A DNA stretch of 18,492 nucleotides from Pedosphaera sp. GTDB lineage: Bacteria; Verrucomicrobiota; Verrucomicrobiia; Limisphaerales; UBA9464. The position numbers were made by a program, and so were the translations under genes. Below are positions 8,023-16,724 of this stretch, piece after piece (the stretch's first letter is position 1; each line of letters opens with the position of its first letter). The notes under the pieces were generated by a model. It was not told the origin of the DNA, did not search any database, and saw nothing but the letters and a program-made list of their open reading frames with translations. The DNA lies in the NCBI GenBank assembly GCA_009695405.1, contig SIAZ01000037.1:1-18492 (forward strand). The letters run 5' to 3'.

Positions 8023-9177
8023 TTACAAAACCGCCAAATAAAGGGCGCGTAAATCATCCACGGTGACCGGTACAGCATTGCTGCGATGACACGGATCTTC
8101 CCAAGCTTGAACTACCAAAGCGTCCAAATGCGCAGGGGTTACGCCGTGCTGCGACAATTTTTGATTCAAACCCAATTCAGTGAAGAATCTCTCCAGAAAC
8201 TCAATAGTGCGAAGGTCGGCCTCTGAATCAGACACCGCAGCCACATCCAAGCCAACCGCCTGCCCAACCCGACGATACAAGCCGGGCTTTCGGGCACTGC
8301 AAAGCCGGAGACTGGCTGTGAGACACAGGGCGTTAGCTAAACCGTGATGCATACCGCAAATCGACGACAAGGGATGCGCTAACGAATGAACGACGCCGAG
8401 GTCTTTCTGAAAAGCCACCGCTCCCATGGCTGCTGCCACCAACATATGACCGCGTGCCTCTAAATTCGTTCCGTCGCGATAGGCTTTCGGAAGGGCATCC
8501 GCAATAAGTCGGATTCCCTCGAGCGCAATCCCATCGCACATCGGATGAAAGGTCGGGCAAGTAAAACTCTCAATGCAGTGTGTTAAGGCGTCGGCACCAG
8601 TTGCAGCGGTTAATTTAGGGGGCAGTCCTACAGTTAATTCTGGATCCAATATAACCAGTCGAGCCAACAGTTCCGGATGGAATAAAACCGCCTTGCGATG
8701 GGTCGCATCAAGGGTAATCACTGAACTGCGACCCACTTCGCTACCCGTGCCGGCCGTGGTCGGAATCGCAATGCAGGGGAGCAACCCGCTCCAATCGGAC
8801 TCCTCATAGAAACGAGCGAGATCAAAGCCGGGTCGTCGCGCCAGAAGACGGGCGGCCTTGCCGACATCCAAAGGACTCCCACCTCCAATCGCTATCACCC
8901 CGTCACAACTGTTCTCTACAAGACACGCTGCCGACTCACGGAGATCTGTTTCGACGGGGTTGGGGTGAACTCCGTCGTACACAAAAAAGGTCTGCCCACG
9001 ATTCTCTACCCCCAACACAGCGATTAACGAGCTAAAGGCAGCCGTAAGCGCAAATCCTGAATCGGTAACTACCAAAGGTCGGCGGATACCCAATTGAAGA
9101 AGGGCTGATGGTAATTCGGAAAGGGCGCCCGCCCCATAACGAGTTCGGGTCGGGAAAGAAAAAGAGGTCAAATTCAT
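8023..9177 (-). CDS. Iron-containing (group III) alcohol dehydrogenase (384 aa)
   Basis: The protein has the classic two-domain layout of the FucO/EutG family. The N-terminal dinucleotide-binding half contains IAIGGGSPLDVGKA (95-108) and IPTTAGTGSEVGRSSVI (138-154). The C-terminal helical half carries the metal site as D196, H200 (GADALTHCIES), H264 and H278 (GVVHSLAHPL through HHGLANA). All four ligands are present at the spacing seen in FucO. Such enzymes interconvert an alcohol and an aldehyde using NAD(H), with iron or zinc. It reads first in a run with an aldehyde dehydrogenase and a glutamine-synthetase-like ligase, so an amino alcohol or its gamma-glutamyl derivative is a reasonable guess for substrate. 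ATG 9177 is the start; the upstream 163 bp hold an inverted repeat. Confidence 0.9.
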   Translation of the reverse strand: MNLTSFSFPTRTRYGAGALSELPSALLQLGIRRPLVVTDSGFALTAAFSSLIAVLGVENRGQTFFVYDGVHPNPVETDLRESAACLVENSCDGVIAIGGGSPLDVGKAARLLARRPGFDLARFYEESDWSGLLPCIAIPTTAGTGSEVGRSSVITLDATHRKAVLFHPELLARLVILDPELTVGLPPKLTAATGADALTHCIESFTCPTFHPMCDGIALEGIRLIADALPKAYRDGTNLEARGHMLVAAAMGAVAFQKDLGVVHSLAHPLSSICGMHHGLANALCLTASLRLCSARKPGLYRRVGQAVGLDVAAVSDSEADLRTIEFLERFFTELGLNQKLSQHGVTPAHLDALVVQAWEDPCHRSNAVPVTVDDLRALYLAVL

Positions 9178-9233
9178 GCTCTAAGGGAGTTCAACTTGGA
9201 TCGAGACACCACTGCTGCAATCCGCACAGAACT

Positions 9234-9298
9234 GATCAAAGGCTGAAAAGGCGTTTTCATCAAGCCGCGTTGATCTGTTTGAGTCATCAAATGACTCA
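9234..9298. repeat. Two inverted repeats between the giant gene and the alcohol dehydrogenase
   Basis: A perfect inverted repeat TGAGTCAT-CAA-ATGACTCA occupies 9280-9298. Immediately beside it, GATCAA (9234-9239) pairs with TTGATC (9270-9275) around further short complementary blocks (GGCT with AGCC, AAAA with TTTT), giving a long imperfect hairpin. They lie in the 163-bp gap between the giant gene's stop (9341) and the dehydrogenase start (9177), both on the minus strand. The role could be a rho-independent-like end for the giant gene, although no T-run follows, or an operator ahead of the dehydrogenase. An eight-base stem of this kind is expected about once or twice by chance in a window of this size. 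Confidence 0.35.
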
Positions 9299-9340
9299 TT
9301 TAACTCTAACTGTTCCCTTCGCTACTCCTTCAAATAGGGC

Positions 9341-12300
9341 TCACTCTTCTATCTGTTTGACGCGATAAAAACGGCGATTTGTCTCAGCAATAGGCAGGTT
9401 AAAGGTCATTAAATCGCTCGATGATACTAATGGAACCCCTACCGCTTGCCACACAACGTCCCCGAGCTCTAATGCGTCACTGTATTCGATGAGGTACCTA
9501 CGTCCAATCACTCCTTGCCACCCCAACAGGGCTTCTCGGTCATTGGTACGAGTCACCGTCAAATTTCGCGGTGGTAAATCAACCGTGACTCTCACCGTTT
9601 GGACAGTCATCTGACTCGGTTGACCGCTATCGCTGACGCGGACGACAAAAGTGTAAACTCCAGCCGCAGAGGCTCCACTTGGAGTCCAACTGAAAAGGCC
9701 ATCCGCGGTCATACTGGCTCCGATTGGCTGACCGGACAAAGTGAAGGTCAGGACTTGTGCAGGGAGATCGGCGTCCAGCGCACGGGCGGTGAACGTAAAT
9801 AAACGCCCCTCGCTGATACGGAATTCAGTAATTAACCCAAGAACGGGCGGGGTATTGCCCTCAGATAAATTGGCCATTCGCGGTGTAGGCGTCTTCATTA
9901 AACCGCGCTTAATCCCACCATCAGGCCAGCGCCCTTTGCTCAGATTAGGGGCCTGAACTCCAAAAACAATGGAGTCTATCAACGTCCCGTCAGTCGCAAA
10001 AAGTCCTATGGAATCACCGCTACCACTGAGCTTAAAATTGACATGTAAATCCGTCCGATTGCTTTGGTTTTGATTCGGTTCGTTATCTGCCCAAACCAAA
10101 AGATGACCGTTCACAGGAATTTTATAACCCCTCGGAATTTGATATTGGAATTTGTTGGTCAGTGTATCGGTAAGGTAGAAGCCTGAAAGATCAGCGATCT
10201 CCGGTCCGGGATTAAATATCTCAAACCAATCTTCAAAGTTCCCGTCGGCAGGATCGGAAACAGTCGTGGAATTATCAGCCATCCACTCATTGATAAAAGC
10301 CCGGAGCGGTTGCGAGACTGGATTGTTTAGAGCACCCGGTGTGATAAAGTAAAACTCTTGACGATCAAAAGACTGACCCGCTGGAAAGGTTCCAAAGGAG
10401 CGGTCGTCACTCACCGTGTAATTTAAGTAGTCAATGACTTGAGCCTGTTGATTGGTACTGACTGAACTGGCCGAGAGAGGATGCACTACTAACTCGGTAT
10501 AACCCACATGACCATTCTGTTGTGGGCCAAAGTCGAACCGAACCGACTTTGCGTTCACAGGTGGGGTATTAAATCTGACCCAAGTACTGTTACCACTAGG
10601 GTGATAGGCAATTTTAGTCAGCGGAATGAAGACCGCTGGATCAGATTCTGTGGCGTAAGAAAGAGTAAAGTCTTGCCAGATGCGTCCGCTGTCACCCCAA
10701 CCACTAAACACATCAACCATCGACAGAATATAACTCTTCGCAAAGGTATAAGTCAGAATCCAATTATCGTGAATCGCGACTTCGCCAGGTCCACCTCCAC
10801 CGCTCGCAGGAACTAATCCAAAGGAACCATCGACAAGGGTCGACCAAGAACTCGAGGTCCTCTCCTCGCCCGTAGGATTGCTTGGAGCGCCCCCTGATAA
10901 ACTTAAAGTCGTGCCGACAGCAGAAAGAAGATTTCCAGCAACCGGAGTCACGTCCAACTCGTACCCAACACTTCCTTCAGCAAAGGCAGTGGCAGTGCGC
11001 CCGTCAGTTCCCACTGGAGTCGGAAAGCTGGGCTCCGAATACAGCCTCGATAAAAAGACACTACCCCTTGTGGCAGGAAGAGAAAAACCGGTGTGAAGCT
11101 CGGAAAGACTAGAAAGTTGACTGAGTCCGTCAGTATAGATGAGTTTAAACTCGCTCGGTTTTATGGTTGCACCCAAGGGAAAGCGCCATTGGGTTAAATC
11201 GATGGCGTGAGTCGAAAGAAAAAGTGGCTCTAGGTTTATTAAATTAGATCCAGAATTATGCAATTCCAACCAAGCAGTTCGTTGACCGATGCTGTTGGTG
11301 GGACCGCTCCTGTTTTCTGCCTGAATTTCACTAATCCAAAGTGAGGGGAATGCAGGTAGTGTCGCCGCAAAACTATTCTTAGTTCCTGGAGTGCGAAAGG
11401 CGATGCCCTTTAGAGCCCCATTAACCGCAGTCACAAAAGTTGAATTGCTGCCGTCTGAGGAGGGTTTTCCAAGCAGATTCGTCTCCAAAGTAAAGCGACT
11501 CATCCAATTACCCGCACGACTTCGGTCTTGGAAGGGATCAATCAACTGCAATGATGAACCGGTACCCTTGGCACTGGCTGGCCAAGGTTCCCTTGTCTCA
11601 TACCGTACTTGGTCAATGATTAACTCCGAAGCAAGTGGTCCACGCGGTTGCAGAAGAGTCAGGGTCTCGCCATCCGCCCGCAAAGTTCCTTCAAACTGCC
11701 CGAAGGGTGCGGGCGCGGCTGGGTAGGCGGTTCTGTAAATTCCCAATTTACTAACAAGAACCACATACTGCCCTTGGGCAATGTAACTGCCAAAGGGAAA
11801 AGTGTAGTCGAGTCCGTTCAGTCGCCAACCCGACAAATCAACGGTATTTGACGATGTATTTAACAACTCGACATACGCCGCATCTGGCATAGCTGGCTGA
11901 GGCATAATTTCATTGAAAACGACTCTACCTACTAGGGGAGTGGCTTGGCCGATATAGTTGACCGTGATGGTCTTGCTAAAACGACTGATCGGTTGGTCAT
12001 GCACATCATAACCAACTAGGCTTAATACAGTTGTAGGTGAACTGACTAGGACGCGCATGGACCAACTGGTTAAAGAGGTCCACACCACGGGGAATTCTGT
12101 CCCGTTCACCCAGATTTTTTTTACCTGCACAGGTGCCGTGCCGGCAAATGTTAGGAGATTTGTCGCACTCACCACTGTTTCGGGTCCAGTCACATCAAAA
12201 GGTTTGCTTCCGGCTAAACTAGAAATCGTTGATTTGGCAAAAGCACCACGTTGTTGAATGAAATTAAGGCCACCGCCACTGCTAAAATTCTGCCCCAAAG

Positions 12301-15300
12301 TAAAATCATCGTAACGATTGAACCAATACGTCATATAATTTGCATTAAAAACCGTCTGAATGTGATCGAGCATATGCCCATAAAAAAGCCGTTGAATAGC
12401 CGGTGAAGACCGAATGATTCGCCCGATATTTTGATCCCCAATCAGCCCAGATGAGGCGCCTCGATTGAAGGAGAAATCCATATCCCACGGCAGATAAAGC
12501 ATCCGTTGATCCGAAGGCCGCTGATAGACCATTAAGTTGTGATTATTTCCGAAACTATACATATCACCAACACCCATTAAACTCACCAACGAATAAGCGC
12601 GCATCCACTCATCCCAATCGGTGGTGGTAGGGGTCTGTGAATCGAGCTCAGCACCACTCAAACTCCAACTTTTTGCGAAGCGAATAAACCCACTATAATC
12701 ATCCTCCAACCGATGGTTTTTTAGGATAAAATTATAGCGATAAGACTCTTTATTGTTGCCCAAATTACTAATATCAATGCCTTGAACTCCGTCGGGCTGA
12801 GGTAGCTTATAGCCGGCGGCGTTGGCTGTCGTGGGATAGTAGATTAACTCTAATTCAAAAAGTTTTCCCGCTGAGCCTTTATCAAAAGCTGTCTCGATAA
12901 AATCATCCTCATAACGCGGCGAAAAAATTGCTTGCCCAGTCTGTGCATTTTGAGGTGCGAGCACTCGACAAATATCCGGATGAGGCATCGGCACTCCCGA
13001 CTGGAGTACCATGTGACGCAGCAGAATCTCCTCGCAACTCGGTCGCCCACTATTTGAACGATCAATCAACATGACCGGATGCACTCCCCGAAACAAATCG
13101 TCGGGCTGAAACACTAAGTGAAAGCCCACTCGACCCGCGTCGTCACGACCACGTTGGCTGCTTTTCAGATGAACCGCCGCATCGTAAAAGGCACGGCGTT
13201 CGTCATAAATTATCGTGCAAGGGAGTAAGTTATTACTCATCACATTGGTGCTGGCGTGCAGAAGTGTGGTGTTGGCAGGTGTCAGAATAATCCGAATGTT
13301 ATGTGTGAGTGCTAGATTCGCTGCCCCATCCTTTACCTTGTAGAGGGCTCCCGAATTTATCCCAGCCGATGGATAGGTGGAGATCGCTCCAGCCCCATCG
13401 GTTGCACGCACAAAAAATTGCACAACCGTCGCTGCTGCTTGGGCCGGAATAGTGCCCGAATAAAGCCCGTCACCCTTCGGAGTCATGGCGATACTGGACC
13501 AAGAACGACCACTAGTAATAGACCACTCAAGTTGACATGCAATCACCCCCTCCGGATCTGCAGTCGCAACAGAGACAGTCACAGGCTGGGAGGCCAGTGG
13601 AACAACTGGTTCATGTCGAAGCGCGGCAAAAGTGGGGCCGCTGTTGGTAAGATGCCGAGAATTTTTCGTTCCTGGAGTCCCGTTCAAGAGGGCGGTGGGG
13701 AGAGGGGTTGTTCGAGCAACGCGATTAAAATAGAGCCGTGTATTTAATAAATTATTACCCGCGATATGCCGCGCTCGAAAGGATATTTCGTAGGACATTC
13801 CATTCACCACTTTTAGACCTCCAACAAGTTTGGTTTCGAGGTGATTATGCATGTGCTCTTGAGGCCCTGTGGCGAAGAGATGCAATAGGTGATTTCCAGG
13901 CGAGTCGGGATCCACTTCCACTTGGCTCCGCGAGTGATTGCCCAAAAGACGCCAACCACTCGATCCATTTTCAAAATTACCATTACTCAGCAATCGAACC
14001 GGGCTATTGGTGGGTGATTGCACCACACTAATGTCATCGATCCAACACTCGCCATCCCCGAGCAATCCCAGCACAAACTCCCGCCATTGTTCATCTGGAC
14101 CCGAAGTGACGCTCGCTGTGGCGCTACTGCGATAGCTGAATGTTTGCCACGCTGTTTTAGCCGCTTCGCTACTCGCCGCCCAAGCTTCCGCCTTGGAATT
14201 GTCGGAATGCGGATCACGCAATTCAAGACTCGAACCGCCCCCGGCTGGATAAGAAGGCCAACGTCCTCCAACAAAGTAGCGGACTTGATCTGCCGGATTT
14301 CCAGCCGCATCTCGTAGAATTACAGTCTCGCCGCGACCGGAAAGATTCTTTTCGAAATTACCAACGGCTTCGGTGCTAGGATAAAGTGATCGGAAAACCA
14401 CAACGTCCTTGGCCACCACAAGGTAACCGCCAGCGACAACTATCTGTCGTCCGAACGAATAGCCGATACCGCCATCAAGTCCCCAACCCTCCAGATTGAT
14501 GGGATAGGAACTCTTGTTGTGTAGCTCTAACCAAGATTCCTTGGAAGCATCTGAGGGCACCCCATCAGTGCTGAAGTGAGTCCGAGGGTCGTACATAATT
14601 TCATTGATCACGATCTCCTCATGAAATGCGAAGCTGTTCGGTTTTCCCGGACTAGATATGTTCGGAAAAAGAAAGGGCCCAGTACCGTCAGGAGAACGTC
14701 CACGATGTTTTTGTTTGATCCCAATTGCGTCGAGTACGGTCGCGCGCGAGGGCGACATTAGATAAAGTTTATCACCAACTACTGGCAAAAAACCGAGGGT
14801 GGTTGTGGTAATGACCCGATACCCGCCAGCATCCAGTTCGGGTGTCGCTGTGAAGACATACTCGTGGTGCGAACCGCCGTCCTGGACTAGGACGCAACCC
14901 TCCAAGGAGAGTCGGTCCTTACCTGCATTAAAGAGTTCTAACCAGAACTCAGACTGTGTCGAGACAGACAGTTCATTAAAGACAATACCCAGTGCTGGAG
15001 CGCTTGGAAAATTGGCGGTGCCTGGGGTTCCTCCAGTCTGCGAACTCCAAGTCCAATTCTCTGGCGGACTACTTGAAGAATCAGGATCACGCTTCGCCAA
15101 AGACGCACCCGATCCATTCGAAGCGACCGGCCAATCGCCATCGGTACCATATGTTATTTCGTCCACAACGCGTCCGCTGTTGTTGCGTAAGCGTAAGGTC
15201 TCACCGTTATTACTCAGTCGATTGGTGCCAATAAACGGACCAAAAAGAGCCACGCTAACTCCAGTCAAATCAGACAAGGTCGACGGTGATGCCGCCACTA

Positions 15301-15724
15301 ATACAAAACCCCCACCCCGCACAACGGTGTTCGAAGGAAATGCATACCTGCTTCCGCCAGTGATAGACCAACCGGACAAATCAACATCTACAGCCATTTG
15401 ATTCCGCAACTCAATCCATTCGAACAACGCTTCGTTGGTCGATGGATGATACATAATCTCATTGAAGACGACGGAGGTATCGGCCCGCAGTGAGCACGTC
15501 ACCGTTGTAACTATAGTGGCGAGAACAAAAAGGAATCGCTTAAAGGACAGAGAAGTGACACGAAAATCAAAGTTTAGCCACGAGACAGAAATAAAATAAT
15601 GATGGGCTTCAAACTCGGGCAACCGAACTCTTCGGATGTCTACTTCCTGAAACTTTAAAGCGTAAAGCGCGAGCACACTTCTTATCGCGCCACACTTTGG
15701 GATCGAAGGAAAACATATATCCAT
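9341..15724 (-). CDS. Giant secreted lamin-tail-domain / CotH / discoidin-like protein (2127 aa)
   Basis: A hydrophobic signal segment (about 61-81, FKRFLFVLATIV to SLRA) leads into six lamin-tail-like domains beginning near residues 83, 246, 370, 1266, 1461 and 1806. They are recognisable by [VI]-[FI]-N-E openings, W-[IL]-E-L strands and TPG-type endings. A CotH-kinase-like domain spans about 805-1175 with LPWDMDFSFNRG (1078-1089). A carbohydrate-binding-like segment lies at about 520-680, a discoidin-like domain at about 1586-1750, a cadherin/Ig-like domain at about 1957-2050 and an FN3-like end at 2051-2127. Such proteins are common at the surface of Verrucomicrobia and probably bind polymers or matrix. 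CotH domains phosphorylate proteins in Bacillus spore coats, but activity here is unproven. The ATG at 15724 has AAGGTGG six bases upstream but puts 60 residues before the signal; a later non-ATG start such as CTG before SFKRF is possible. Confidence 0.85.
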   Translation of the reverse strand: MDICFPSIPKCGAIRSVLALYALKFQEVDIRRVRLPEFEAHHYFISVSWLNFDFRVTSLSFKRFLFVLATIVTTVTCSLRADTSVVFNEIMYHPSTNEALFEWIELRNQMAVDVDLSGWSITGGSRYAFPSNTVVRGGGFVLVAASPSTLSDLTGVSVALFGPFIGTNRLSNNGETLRLRNNSGRVVDEITYGTDGDWPVASNGSGASLAKRDPDSSSSPPENWTWSSQTGGTPGTANFPSAPALGIVFNELSVSTQSEFWLELFNAGKDRLSLEGCVLVQDGGSHHEYVFTATPELDAGGYRVITTTTLGFLPVVGDKLYLMSPSRATVLDAIGIKQKHRGRSPDGTGPFLFPNISSPGKPNSFAFHEEIVINEIMYDPRTHFSTDGVPSDASKESWLELHNKSSYPINLEGWGLDGGIGYSFGRQIVVAGGYLVVAKDVVVFRSLYPSTEAVGNFEKNLSGRGETVILRDAAGNPADQVRYFVGGRWPSYPAGGGSSLELRDPHSDNSKAEAWAASSEAAKTAWQTFSYRSSATASVTSGPDEQWREFVLGLLGDGECWIDDISVVQSPTNSPVRLLSNGNFENGSSGWRLLGNHSRSQVEVDPDSPGNHLLHLFATGPQEHMHNHLETKLVGGLKVVNGMSYEISFRARHIAGNNLLNTRLYFNRVARTTPLPTALLNGTPGTKNSRHLTNSGPTFAALRHEPVVPLASQPVTVSVATADPEGVIACQLEWSITSGRSWSSIAMTPKGDGLYSGTIPAQAAATVVQFFVRATDGAGAISTYPSAGINSGALYKVKDGAANLALTHNIRIILTPANTTLLHASTNVMSNNLLPCTIIYDERRAFYDAAVHLKSSQRGRDDAGRVGFHLVFQPDDLFRGVHPVMLIDRSNSGRPSCEEILLRHMVLQSGVPMPHPDICRVLAPQNAQTGQAIFSPRYEDDFIETAFDKGSAGKLFELELIYYPTTANAAGYKLPQPDGVQGIDISNLGNNKESYRYNFILKNHRLEDDYSGFIRFAKSWSLSGAELDSQTPTTTDWDEWMRAYSLVSLMGVGDMYSFGNNHNLMVYQRPSDQRMLYLPWDMDFSFNRGASSGLIGDQNIGRIIRSSPAIQRLFYGHMLDHIQTVFNANYMTYWFNRYDDFTLGQNFSSGGGLNFIQQRGAFAKSTISSLAGSKPFDVTGPETVVSATNLLTFAGTAPVQVKKIWVNGTEFPVVWTSLTSWSMRVLVSSPTTVLSLVGYDVHDQPISRFSKTITVNYIGQATPLVGRVVFNEIMPQPAMPDAAYVELLNTSSNTVDLSGWRLNGLDYTFPFGSYIAQGQYVVLVSKLGIYRTAYPAAPAPFGQFEGTLRADGETLTLLQPRGPLASELIIDQVRYETREPWPASAKGTGSSLQLIDPFQDRSRAGNWMSRFTLETNLLGKPSSDGSNSTFVTAVNGALKGIAFRTPGTKNSFAATLPAFPSLWISEIQAENRSGPTNSIGQRTAWLELHNSGSNLINLEPLFLSTHAIDLTQWRFPLGATIKPSEFKLIYTDGLSQLSSLSELHTGFSLPATRGSVFLSRLYSEPSFPTPVGTDGRTATAFAEGSVGYELDVTPVAGNLLSAVGTTLSLSGGAPSNPTGEERTSSSWSTLVDGSFGLVPASGGGGPGEVAIHDNWILTYTFAKSYILSMVDVFSGWGDSGRIWQDFTLSYATESDPAVFIPLTKIAYHPSGNSTWVRFNTPPVNAKSVRFDFGPQQNGHVGYTELVVHPLSASSVSTNQQAQVIDYLNYTVSDDRSFGTFPAGQSFDRQEFYFITPGALNNPVSQPLRAFINEWMADNSTTVSDPADGNFEDWFEIFNPGPEIADLSGFYLTDTLTNKFQYQIPRGYKIPVNGHLLVWADNEPNQNQSNRTDLHVNFKLSGSGDSIGLFATDGTLIDSIVFGVQAPNLSKGRWPDGGIKRGLMKTPTPRMANLSEGNTPPVLGLITEFRISEGRLFTFTARALDADLPAQVLTFTLSGQPIGASMTADGLFSWTPSGASAAGVYTFVVRVSDSGQPSQMTVQTVRVTVDLPPRNLTVTRTNDREALLGWQGVIGRRYLIEYSDALELGDVVWQAVGVPLVSSSDLMTFNLPIAETNRRFYRVKQIEE
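10475..10969 (-). other. Discoidin-like domain nested inside the fifth lamin-tail domain
   Basis: Within the giant protein, residues of about 1586-1750 contain the pattern of an F5/8 type C (discoidin) sandwich. SSWSTLVDGSFG marks the start, and strands ILTYTF, ILSMVDVFSGWGDSGRIWQDFTLSYA and VRFDFGPQQNGHVGYTELVVH follow. The flanking text belongs to one lamin-tail domain: it opens at LWISEIQAE (1462-1470) and closes only at VIDYLNYT and FITPGALNNP (1763-1802). The insertion is a direct reading of the domain order; the fold assignment rests on pattern similarity. Discoidin domains usually bind carbohydrate or lipid. Confidence 0.5.
12200..13312 (-). other. CotH-kinase-like domain of the giant protein
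   Basis: Residues of about 805-1175 match the CotH layout: HNIRIILTP at the start, TIIYDERRAFYDAAVHLKSS, a central FDKGSAGKLFELEL/NKESYRYNFILKN segment and the signature LPWDMDFSFNRG near the end. In Bacillus CotH this last motif carries metal-binding aspartates of an atypical protein kinase. Here two aspartates are kept (D1081, D1083). Whether the domain phosphorylates anything cannot be inferred. It lies centrally, with lamin-tail domains on both sides. Confidence 0.65.
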
Positions 15725-15863
15725 TCTATGCCACCTTCAGCCTGACTAAAACTCAGTCGAACTTTGACTAAAAATGGAAGCTTCCCGCCTTATCAGTCGT
15801 CAAACCGATAAAAAAAACCTCTCAACTCTTGATCCTAGAAACAAAATCTCCAGCCTAAGCTTT

Positions 15864-16724
15864 ATGCGACTCCTCTCCCTAATCTTATTTTTAGCTATGA
15901 CCCTACCGCTCATTGGCGACTCATTGCCGGTCACTTTGCGAACTCGTGATCGATCAAATGGGACAGTGATAGAAAAAAACACTCTATGGGACACAAGAAA
16001 AACCGCCCTGATTGTTTGTGATATGTGGGATGATCATTGGTGTAAAAGTGCGGCACGCCGAGTCACAGAATTGGCAGGCCCGATGAATGAAATGATCCGA
16101 AAAGCCCGCGCTAAGGGTATTTTTATTATTCATGCGCCAAGCAGTGTCACAGATTTTTACAAAAACTATCCCCAACGCCGACTGGCTCAGTCGGCACCCT
16201 TTGCGAAGACGCCGGTAGCTTTGACCTCAGCGCCTCGTTGGGGCACCGCCTGGTGCTGGACAGATCCTAAACACGAAAGTGTGTTGCCGGTGGATGACAG
16301 CGATATGGGCTGTTCGTGTGTGGGTAAAAAATGCGAAATTATCCCACCATGGAAACGTCAACACGCCCTGATTGAACTCAACGAAAGCGACGCTCTCACC
16401 GACGACGGCCAAGAAACTTGGAACCTTCTCACTGCACGCCAAATCGATACCGTTCTTCTCTGCGGGGTGCACCTGAACATGTGTGTCTTGGGCCGCCCGT
16501 TTGCGATTCGTCAGCAGATTTACTTGGGTAAAAAGGTCTCTTTCATCCGCGATATGACCGACTCAATGTACAATCCAGAACGCCCGCCAGGTGTCGATCA
16601 TTTCACGGGCCATGACCTCATCATTGCTCACGTGGAACAGCATTGGTGCTCCAGCATCACTAGCGACGTTATCACCGGCACTAAACCCTTCCGCTTTCAG
16701 GAAGACACGCGCCTGGCCAAATGA
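15864..16724 (+). CDS. Exported isochorismatase-fold hydrolase (286 aa)
   Basis: From ATG 15864 the protein begins with MRLLSLILFLAMTLPLIGDS, a convincing export signal. The frame stays open back to an ATG at 15774, but that would bury the signal behind 30 polar residues, so the later start is preferred. The mature part has the cysteine-hydrolase fold: ALIVCDMWDDHWC (48-60) with the active-site aspartate D53, and CGVHLNMCVLGRPF (200-213) with the nucleophile C207. Family members hydrolyse amides such as nicotinamide, carbamoylsarcosine or isochorismate-like ethers. A Cys-rich loop GCSCVGKKC (149-157) is also present. The stop overlaps the start of the next gene by ATGA, which implies translational coupling with a metal-dependent hydrolase and a shared pathway, probably amide or cyclic amide breakdown outside the cytoplasm. 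The substrate is unknown. Confidence 0.8.
   Translation: MRLLSLILFLAMTLPLIGDSLPVTLRTRDRSNGTVIEKNTLWDTRKTALIVCDMWDDHWCKSAARRVTELAGPMNEMIRKARAKGIFIIHAPSSVTDFYKNYPQRRLAQSAPFAKTPVALTSAPRWGTAWCWTDPKHESVLPVDDSDMGCSCVGKKCEIIPPWKRQHALIELNESDALTDDGQETWNLLTARQIDTVLLCGVHLNMCVLGRPFAIRQQIYLGKKVSFIRDMTDSMYNPERPPGVDHFTGHDLIIAHVEQHWCSSITSDVITGTKPFRFQEDTRLAK

Noticed and set aside
14799..15401. A 200-codon plus-strand frame opposite the giant gene
   Set aside because: It is antisense to well-conserved lamin-tail domains, and its composition follows from the codon bias of the minus-strand gene.
15774..15863. A 30-codon N-terminal extension of the isochorismatase-fold gene
   Set aside because: It has no ribosome site and would place polar residues before a clear signal peptide; the ATG at 15864 explains the protein better.
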